Source: DATAXP01 sp036272935
Lineage (GTDB): Bacteria; Planctomycetota; Planctomycetia; Pirellulales; PNKZ01
DNA: 9,424 bases
Assembly: GCA_036272935.1 (NCBI GenBank)
Contig: DATAXP010000144.1
Coordinates: 1 to 9,424, forward strand
Reading direction: 5' to 3'
Shown: in pieces, positions 5,102 through 9,424 of the stretch
Position numbering within the stretch: position 1 is the first letter of the stretch
Layout: every line of letters starts with the position of its first letter
The notes under the pieces: model-generated
What the model saw: only the letters and a program-made list of their open reading frames with translations
The model's database searches: none
Told to the model about the DNA's origin: nothing
Program-made: the position numbers and the translations under genes

Positions 5102-6616
5102 TTAGCGGTTCAGGTCGCTAATTTCGACGCGCGGCGTCAGGCCGGCGACCGCCTCGTGCAAGGCCAACAGCGAGAGCAGCAGCGTGTCGGGGTACGAGAT
5201 GCAATCGTAGTATTTCGTCTTGGAACTAGCGCGCGGCAGCGGCGCGCCGCGATCCCAGAACACGGCGATCGATTCGTCGGCCAGTCGCTGCGCCGCCTCG
5301 AGGTATTCGGTTCGTTTCGTCAGCCGATACGCGGCCAGCTCGGTGAAGATCGCCATGCCGTACTCGCCGGCCCACAGGTCATCGTTCTTGGGATTGGGCG
5401 TCTCGCGGCGGTAAACATCGGCACCTTCGACGACCAGCTTGCGGTATTTCTCGGCGCGTGGATCGTTGCCGAGCTGGGCTTGCCGCGTGTTGCTGAGCAG
5501 CGCGAACATGGAAGTCGGGTTGATGCCGTAGCCCATGCTCCAGTGCCGCGAGTAGCCGTTCGACTTTTTCTCGGCCCGTTCGCGCGCCTTGCCGGTGTCG
5601 GCAAAGCAGTAGCAGATGAAGCCGCGATCGGGGCTGCTGAAATCGTGAGGCAGTGCGAGAAACGCATCGTCTTGCTCGGTCGCGAGTTGTTCGAGCAGCT
5701 TGCTCGTCTCAGCGTCCATGCGCTTCGCTGCCGGGGCGCTCTCCATGGCCAATGAAATCGACCAGAGCGCGACGCACAGGTTCACGCGAGCCGGATCTTT
5801 CGACGAATCGCAGTCGAGCAGGCGCGTTTTCGGATTCGCGCGGCCGAGATAGCGCGTCGTCAGCACGCGCACCGCCTCTTGGTACACCGGATCGCGTGAC
5901 TTCTCATAGGCCTTCGACCAGCAGTCGATGAAGTAGCTTCCTTCTTTGGCGAAGTCGAAATCCTTCCGCGGGTCGTGCTTGTCGTACGAGGCGTGCCGGC
6001 TGAAATTGCCCGTCTTGTGGTCGAAGATTTGATGATCCCAGAGGCCGCGGGCGTAGCGGAGCGTGCGTTCGGGATCGGCGTCGTACCATAGGTCGAAGTA
6101 CAGAATCTTGCGCTTCGGTTCGTGGATTTGTTTTCCGTACAATGTGCCGGGGCAGTCGTCAACGCAGTCCCAGAACATATGTTCGCCCCAGGCGAGCAGC
6201 CCGGTTTCAGGGCTTTGCGCGATGCGCAGAAAATCGAGCAGCGCGTCGCGCGCGGCCTCGGCGTACTGCGGATCGCCGGTGAGTCGCGAGAGATGGAACA
6301 TGCTCCGATACAGGTCTTGCTGCAAGTTGGCGTTCGAGCCGCCGGGACCGCAACGATCGCCTTGCCTCACACCGGCCGGCGGGCTGGGAAGCTTGGTCAA
6401 CGGCGTAGCGTTCTCGCGGTCGAGCACTGAGAGGATCATGCCCGACTGCTGCTTGCCGAAGCGATCGACGGCCGTGCGTAGCAGTGCATCAACGGTACGA
6501 CGGACGACATCGAGATACGGTGAAGTCGCCGTCGAAGTGGCCGGCTCGGCAGCGCTGGTACGGATGCCGAAAATGGCTAACACAACAACGACAACACATT
6601 TGAAAAGACGGGGCAT
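5102..6616 (-). CDS. Secreted pectate lyase-like protein (family PL2-like)
   Basis: A 504-residue exported protein predicted to adopt an alpha/alpha-barrel and to cleave acidic polysaccharide. The N-terminus is a signal peptide (VVVVVLAIFGIRTSAA, cut near residue 23). Middle-region motifs resemble PL2 pectate lyases as I recall them: WGEHMFWD (143-150), HEPKRKILYFDLWYDADPER (165-184) and GNFSRHASY (203-211). His146, Glu166, Arg207 and His208 would match the metal ligands His109, Glu130 and His172 and the catalytic base Arg171 of the Yersinia enzyme, with nearly equal spacing. The C-terminal half has WAGEYGMAIFTELAAYR and YYDCISYPDTLLLSLLALHE, typical barrel helices. The ATG at 6616 lacks a good ribosome site, and no clear promoter is seen; it begins 103 bases after rex and may be cotranscribed. 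The substrate is unproven; a different alpha/alpha-toroid glycosidase is the alternative. Confidence 0.6.
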   Translation of the reverse strand: MPRLFKCVVVVVLAIFGIRTSAAEPATSTATSPYLDVVRRTVDALLRTAVDRFGKQQSGMILSVLDRENATPLTKLPSPPAGVRQGDRCGPGGSNANLQQDLYRSMFHLSRLTGDPQYAEAARDALLDFLRIAQSPETGLLAWGEHMFWDCVDDCPGTLYGKQIHEPKRKILYFDLWYDADPERTLRYARGLWDHQIFDHKTGNFSRHASYDKHDPRKDFDFAKEGSYFIDCWSKAYEKSRDPVYQEAVRVLTTRYLGRANPKTRLLDCDSSKDPARVNLCVALWSISLAMESAPAAKRMDAETSKLLEQLATEQDDAFLALPHDFSSPDRGFICYCFADTGKARERAEKKSNGYSRHWSMGYGINPTSMFALLSNTRQAQLGNDPRAEKYRKLVVEGADVYRRETPNPKNDDLWAGEYGMAIFTELAAYRLTKRTEYLEAAQRLADESIAVFWDRGAPLPRASSKTKYYDCISYPDTLLLSLLALHEAVAGLTPRVEISDLNR

Positions 6617-6719
6617 GCGAAAGAGCGCTCAGCAACGTGGGATGCGAACAGGCGGGTGTTCGTAGGCTATGCCGCGGCCGGTGTCCACGCAAGCAGGGAT
6701 TCGCCTCCCACATTTTCCA

Positions 6720-7385
6720 TCAGCGCGAGCGTTTTGCCACCGAGAAGGCCAATTGCTCGAGCTCGATGGCCAGGTCGACGCCGACGATGCTGATCGTGTC
6801 GGGAACGTTGATCGTGACCGGGGCGAAGTTCAGCACCCCTTCAACGCCTGCTTCGACGAGCAGGTCGGCCACCGATTGCGCGGCTAAAGCCGGCACGGCC
6901 ACGATGCCCAGCCGCAGGCAATGGGTGCGGGCGATTTCAGGTAGCCGGTCGAGCGGATAGACGTGCACCTGCTCGATTTCGGCGTCGACGGCAGCCGGGT
7001 TGATGTCGAAAGCGGCGACGATCCGAAAGCCCCGCTGCTGGAAACCCTTGTAACCGAGCAAGGCTCGGCCGAGGTTGCCCACCCCCACCAGCACCGCCGG
7101 CCACTGCTGGTCGGTCCCCAGAATGCGCTTGATCTCGGCGATCAGTTCGTCGCAGCGGTAACCGATTCCTGGGTAGCCGAAGTGGCCGAAATAGGCCAGG
7201 TCTTTGCGAACTTGGGCGTCGGTGAACCCCAGGACGCGCCCCAGTTCGCTGCTGCTGGTGGTCTCGTGTCCGTCGCGGACCAGATGTTGCAACTCGCGCA
7301 GATACAGGCTCAAGCGACTGACGACCGCCTTGGGTACATCCCCTTCCGAGCCGGCACCTGCGGATTTGCCTTTCGCATCGCTCAT
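6720..7385 (-). CDS. rex: Redox-sensing transcriptional repressor Rex
   Basis: Rex dimers bind operators when NADH is low and release them when NADH rises, controlling respiration and fermentation genes. The 221-residue protein has an N-terminal winged helix (about 20-90) with SRLSLYLRELQHL, TTSSSELGRVLGF and the recognition segment QVRKDLAYFGHFGYPGIGY (59-77). A Rossmann domain follows: VLVGVGNLGRALLGY (98-112) as the glycine-rich NAD(H) loop, AAFDINP (124-130), and the C-terminal domain-swapped helix VDLAIELEQLAF (203-214). The frame runs up to 7511, but those 42 residues are un-Rex-like and lie across a likely promoter, so the ATG at 7385 is preferred even though its ribosome site is poor. 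I see no obvious Rex operator in its own promoter. Confidence 0.95.
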   Translation of the reverse strand: MSDAKGKSAGAGSEGDVPKAVVSRLSLYLRELQHLVRDGHETTSSSELGRVLGFTDAQVRKDLAYFGHFGYPGIGYRCDELIAEIKRILGTDQQWPAVLVGVGNLGRALLGYKGFQQRGFRIVAAFDINPAAVDAEIEQVHVYPLDRLPEIARTHCLRLGIVAVPALAAQSVADLLVEAGVEGVLNFAPVTINVPDTISIVGVDLAIELEQLAFSVAKRSR

Positions 7386-7444
7386 GTTCGATTGCCGCGG
7401 CGCATTGGCTAGGGCCGCGTCACCTGGCCCCTTGAAGCCGTAAC

Positions 7445-7473
7445 ACTTTATGCCGCCAGAGTTGAATCGACAA
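7445..7473 (-). promoter_or_regulatory. Likely sigma70-type promoter of rex
   Basis: TTGTCG (7468-7473) is followed after 17 bases by TAAAGT (7445-7450) on the minus strand; each box matches 4/6. Transcription would start near 7438, about 50 bases before the rex start at 7385, which supports that start over the longer frame. Confidence 0.4.
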
Positions 7474-7501
7474 GGCTGGCGGCGATGGAGCTGGCGAAAC
7501 G

Positions 7502-7519
7502 CGGCTCGCAAGCGAGCCG
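7502..7519. repeat. Inverted repeat upstream of rex
   Basis: The 8-base arms cggctcgc and gcgagccg are perfect complements around aa (7510-7511). It lies about 30 bases upstream of the rex -35 box. It may be a dispersed palindrome or a regulator site; it does not resemble a Rex operator. Confidence 0.5.
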
Positions 7520-7555
7520 GCTAAACAACACGGCAAAATTGCTTCCTGCAAAACG

Positions 7556-7598
7556 CCCAAACCCTCGCCGCGACATCCTAGTCGCACGAGGGTTTGGG
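7556..7598 (-). terminator. Probable terminator of the pseudopilin gene
   Basis: Arms 7556-7567 (cccaaaccctcg) and 7587-7598 are perfect 12-bp complements, with an inner 5-bp stem (7570-7574 with 7581-7585) and a 6-base loop. On the minus strand the stem is followed by cgttttgc, a short T run. It begins 42 bases after the pilin stop, the right place and direction for a rho-independent terminator. It separates the pilin unit from rex. Confidence 0.65.
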
Positions 7599-7639
7599 AT
7601 TGGCTTAGGCAGACCGACCACCACCGACCTGCGTCAGGC

Positions 7640-8092
7640 TCACTGCGTGGCGAAGGGGGTCGTCGTGTCGTTGATCCAAATCTTGCCGCTGCCCAGATCG
7701 AACAACCAGCCCGCGCCGCTGACCGTGGCGGTGGGCGGATTGGCGCCGGCGGCCACGACCGTGGTCAGGTTGTTGTACGGGTTCGCGGGAATCGCTTGCA
7801 CGTAGGGCCCGTACGGGAAGCCGGTCCCGGTGCCGATCGTGCCGGAGTTCGTGGTGCTGCTCGTCAACTCGACCATCGTTTGGCTGGGCAGCGAACCGTT
7901 GTGCTGCGACTTGTACAGCTCGATCTGCGATCGGAGCGTGTTCAGGTTGAACCGCGCGGTGCTCGCCTTGGCATCGCTGGTGGAGTTCGAGAACTGCGGA
8001 ATAATCGTGGCGGCGAGGATCGCCATGATGACCACGACAATCAACACCTCGACCAGCGTGAAGCCCGACACGCGACGTGTGCGCTTACTCAT
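7640..8092 (-). CDS. GspG-like type II secretion/type IV pseudopilin
   Basis: A 150-residue prepilin-like protein, probably a subunit of a periplasmic pseudopilus. The basic leader MSKRTRRVSG ends at the prepilin peptidase site, cut between Gly10 and Phe11. The mature N-terminus FTLVEVLIVVVIMAILAATI has the invariant Glu5 and forms the membrane/assembly helix. The helix continues through SDAKASTARFNLNTLRSQIELYKSQH, followed by a Ser/Thr/Gly-rich globular part with YVQAIPANPYNN and the closing GWLFDLGSGKIWIND. The size and the single N-terminal helix match GspG, but the calcium-binding tail cannot be confirmed by eye. The ATG at 8092 follows AAGGA. No other secretion genes adjoin it; planctomycetes often carry such stand-alone pilin genes. 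Confidence 0.88.
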   Translation of the reverse strand: MSKRTRRVSGFTLVEVLIVVVIMAILAATIIPQFSNSTSDAKASTARFNLNTLRSQIELYKSQHNGSLPSQTMVELTSSTTNSGTIGTGTGFPYGPYVQAIPANPYNNLTTVVAAGANPPTATVSGAGWLFDLGSGKIWINDTTTPFATQ

Positions 8093-8218
8093 TGTTTCGA
8101 TCCTTTTGCCTGTTCATTAACCGTGGTGGTCTTGCCTGGAGCCTGGAGCGCCGGTGGCCGAAGGGCGTTGCCGAGTTGCCGCCCCCACCTCGGTGCCTGC
8201 CATCGAGGCTCCGTAGAG

Positions 8219-8247
8219 TTCGTAGGTTCCACTTTCCCAACTGTCAA
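8219..8247 (-). promoter_or_regulatory. Sigma70-type promoter of the pseudopilin gene
   Basis: The minus strand has a perfect -35 box TTGACA (8242-8247), a 17-base spacer, and TACGAA (8219-8224; 3/6). The leader would be about 120 bases. An imperfect inverted repeat (caaat 8245-8249, atttg 8256-8260) overlaps the edge of the -35 box and might be an operator. Confidence 0.55.
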
Positions 8248-8647
8248 ATTTCGCGATTTGAACGCATGACATTGGCAAACAACGAGTTGCCTCCTTCCCG
8301 GGTTAGCGCGGAAGCATCGCATTCGCTGGCATCGTAAGCCGCGCAATCGGTTCTGCTCGCCTGTGAGTCACAATCCTCTCCGTCGGCAGGGTCGTGCTTA
8401 TTTTTCGCCACCATAACAGTTTTGCTAGCACCCGCAGATCAAGCCAGCAACCTAGCTTGTCGATATTGCTCAACATCAGCCATGGTCGGTGTGCTGCGCG
8501 GATTGACTAGCGAGGCGGCGCTAACTGCGTCGTCTTGTAGCTATAAGCAATCCAGCTAATGCACGCAGGCTGTGGCGACCGAACCAGTATCTACAGTGGG
8601 CGCAAGCTCACGATCAACCAGGCTCTTTTGGCGTCCGTGCTTGTCTT

Positions 8648-8655
8648 GGAGGAGG
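8648..8655 (+). promoter_or_regulatory. Strong ribosome binding site of the YTV gene
   Basis: GGAGGAGG is followed after 8 bases by ATG at 8664. It is the strongest Shine-Dalgarno match in the window and fixes the start of the repeat protein, suggesting high expression. Confidence 0.85.
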
Positions 8656-8663
8656 CAACAACT

Positions 8664-9424
8664 ATGAAAACTTTGAGGGGGGTGCCAATCCTCGCTGTGC
8701 TTGTCGCAGCGACGATGGCCAACGTCAGCCGTGCCGATTGGGTCGGCGCGGTCAGCTATCGGTGTTGTGGCGCAACATCCACCACCGCCAGCTTCGCCAG
8801 TTACAAGATGCAGACCTACACGGTCATGAAAACCGTGAAAGAGGTGGTCTACGAGCAGCAGAACTACACCTGCTACAAGACCTGCTACGAAACGGTCTGC
8901 GAGCCGAAAACCATCGATTGCGTGAAGTACGTCGCCGAGACGTGCTACCGCAACTGCGAGTACACCGTCTGCAAGCCGGTGTATGAGACTCGTTGCCGCA
9001 CCGTGAACTACACGGTCTGCAAGCCCGTGTACGAGACTCACACTCGCAACATCTGCTACACCGTTTGCAAGCCGGTGTATCAGACGCACACCAAGAACAT
9101 TTGCTACACGGTCTGCAAACCGGTCTACGAAACGATGACCAAGAACATCTGCTACACGGTCTGCAAGCCGGTGTATCAGACGCACACCAAGAACATTTGC
9201 TACACGGTGTGCAAACCGGTCTACGAGACGATGACCAAGAACACTTGCTACACGGTCTGCAAACCGGTCTACGAAACGAAGACCAAGGAAATCTGCTACA
9301 CCGTCTGCAAGCCGGTCTACGAAACGAAGACCAAGAACATTTGCTACACGGTCTGCAAGCCGGTGTACGAGACCTGCTCGAAGGAAATCCCGTACACCGT
9401 GTGCAAGCCGGTGTACGAGACGAA
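8664..9424 (+). CDS. Cysteine-rich YTV-repeat cell-wall-type protein (3' end beyond window)
   Basis: The frame is open from ATG 8664 to the window edge: 253 full codons, no stop. It begins with a signal peptide (MKTLRGVPILAVLVAATMAN, cut near SRA/DW), so the product is exported. From residue 52 it is built of 16-residue units. Three are degenerate, starting at 8817, 8865 and 8913; nine are regular, starting at 8961, of the form YTVCKPVYETxTKNIC; a tenth is cut by the window end. There are 27 Cys in 253 residues. This matches the YTV family described from Rhodopirellula baltica, linked to the planctomycete cell wall, where disulphides could crosslink the protein. That role is inference from family knowledge and composition. 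It is the only plus-strand gene here; its full length cannot be known from this window. Confidence 0.9.
   Translation, partial: MKTLRGVPILAVLVAATMANVSRADWVGAVSYRCCGATSTTASFASYKMQTYTVMKTVKEVVYEQQNYTCYKTCYETVCEPKTIDCVKYVAETCYRNCEYTVCKPVYETRCRTVNYTVCKPVYETHTRNICYTVCKPVYQTHTKNICYTVCKPVYETMTKNICYTVCKPVYQTHTKNICYTVCKPVYETMTKNTCYTVCKPVYETKTKEICYTVCKPVYETKTKNICYTVCKPVYETCSKEIPYTVCKPVYET
8817..9424 (+). repeat. 48-bp coding tandem repeat array
   Basis: Units start every 48 bases: 8817, 8865 and 8913 (degenerate), then 8961, 9009, 9057, 9105, 9153, 9201, 9249, 9297, 9345 and 9393 (last one cut). The first ten residues, YTVCKPVY[EQ]T, are nearly invariant in the regular units, while the next four vary (HTRN, HTKN, MTKN, KTKE, CSKE). 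Many differences within the constant part are synonymous, showing that the protein sequence is maintained. Units 9057-9152 and 9153-9248 form a 96-bp higher-order duplication. Confidence 0.95.

Larger units (their letters stand above)
8093..8663. other. Divergent gap between the pseudopilin and YTV genes
   Basis: A 571-bp stretch separates two divergently read genes. It holds the pilin promoter (8219-8247) and, at its right end, the YTV ribosome site (8648-8655). I found no convincing promoter for the YTV gene: TATAAG at 8542-8547 lacks a -35 box. Minus-strand frame 8089-8346 shows no signal peptide, motif or good ribosome site. Nothing else is recognisable. Confidence 0.5.

Noticed and set aside
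7386..7555. Rex operator for autoregulation upstream of rex
   Set aside because: I found no TTGTGAA-N6-TTCACAA-like palindrome; the palindrome present (7502-7519) is GC-rich and unlike known Rex sites.
8272..8291. Sigma54-like TTGGCA...TTGC sequence
   Set aside because: The GG and GC elements are 13 bases apart instead of the required 10.
8089..8346. Minus-strand frame upstream of the pseudopilin
   Set aside because: It crosses the likely pilin promoter, shows no motif or signal peptide, and overlaps the pilin start.
8556..9185. Long minus-strand open frame of 209 codons
   Set aside because: It is antisense to the YTV repeats; the 48-bp coding period simply avoids stops on the other strand and yields an LIHRLADRV-type shadow repeat. 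The plus strand has the signal peptide, ribosome site and family match.
8961..9424. Regular 48-bp repeats as a possible CRISPR array
   Set aside because: The units are contiguous and in frame, differ mostly at synonymous or variable residues, and have no spacers; they encode protein.

Overview
The window looks like a chromosomal segment of a planctomycete, most likely from the Pirellulales. The main evidence is a cysteine-rich YTV-repeat protein at the right edge, a family described from Rhodopirellula baltica. Supporting signs are planctomycete-like EF-Ts and UMP kinase variants, a high-GC background, and several dispersed-type palindromes and short tandem repeats in the gaps. The assignment rests on recall of these families, not on a search.

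Layout, left to right. A perfect 16-bp hairpin (7-42) is followed on the minus strand by a glycerophosphodiester phosphodiesterase (64-831), a 318-bp gap, and a small secreted Gly/Tyr-rich protein of unknown function (1150-1446). Next comes the translation/nucleotide operon, read right to left: rpsB (3910-4671, TTG start), tsf (3023-3847), pyrH (2245-3009) and frr (1642-2202). It is driven by a good sigma70-type promoter at 4831-4859, with a leader of about 150 nt. The rpsB-tsf and pyrH-frr gaps each hold degenerate repeats with a 7-bp period. Upstream lie a pair of covarying palindromes (4901-4963) and tRNA-Gln(UUG) (4976-5046).

The right half carries a secreted enzyme resembling family PL2 pectate lyases (5102-6616), the NADH/NAD-responsive repressor Rex (6720-7385), and a GspG-like type II pseudopilin (7640-8092), all on the minus strand. 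The pilin has a hairpin terminator, and rex and the pilin have recognisable promoters. After a 571-bp divergent gap, the only plus-strand gene starts: a YTV-repeat protein (8664 to beyond the window end) with 48-bp/16-residue repeats and about 11% cysteine.

How the parts fit: rpsB-tsf-pyrH-frr is a growth-linked housekeeping unit (ribosomal protein, EF-Tu exchange factor, UMP to UDP, ribosome recycling). The flanking genes are independent units for envelope and extracellular functions (polysaccharide breakdown, pseudopilus, cell-wall protein, phosphodiester scavenging) plus redox control. I see no defence system, CRISPR array, insertion sequence or clearly new multi-gene system. The most unusual points are EF-Ts lacking the TDFV motif, UMP kinase substitutions in its substrate/effector pocket, the hierarchical repeat structure of the YTV gene, and the covarying twin palindromes.
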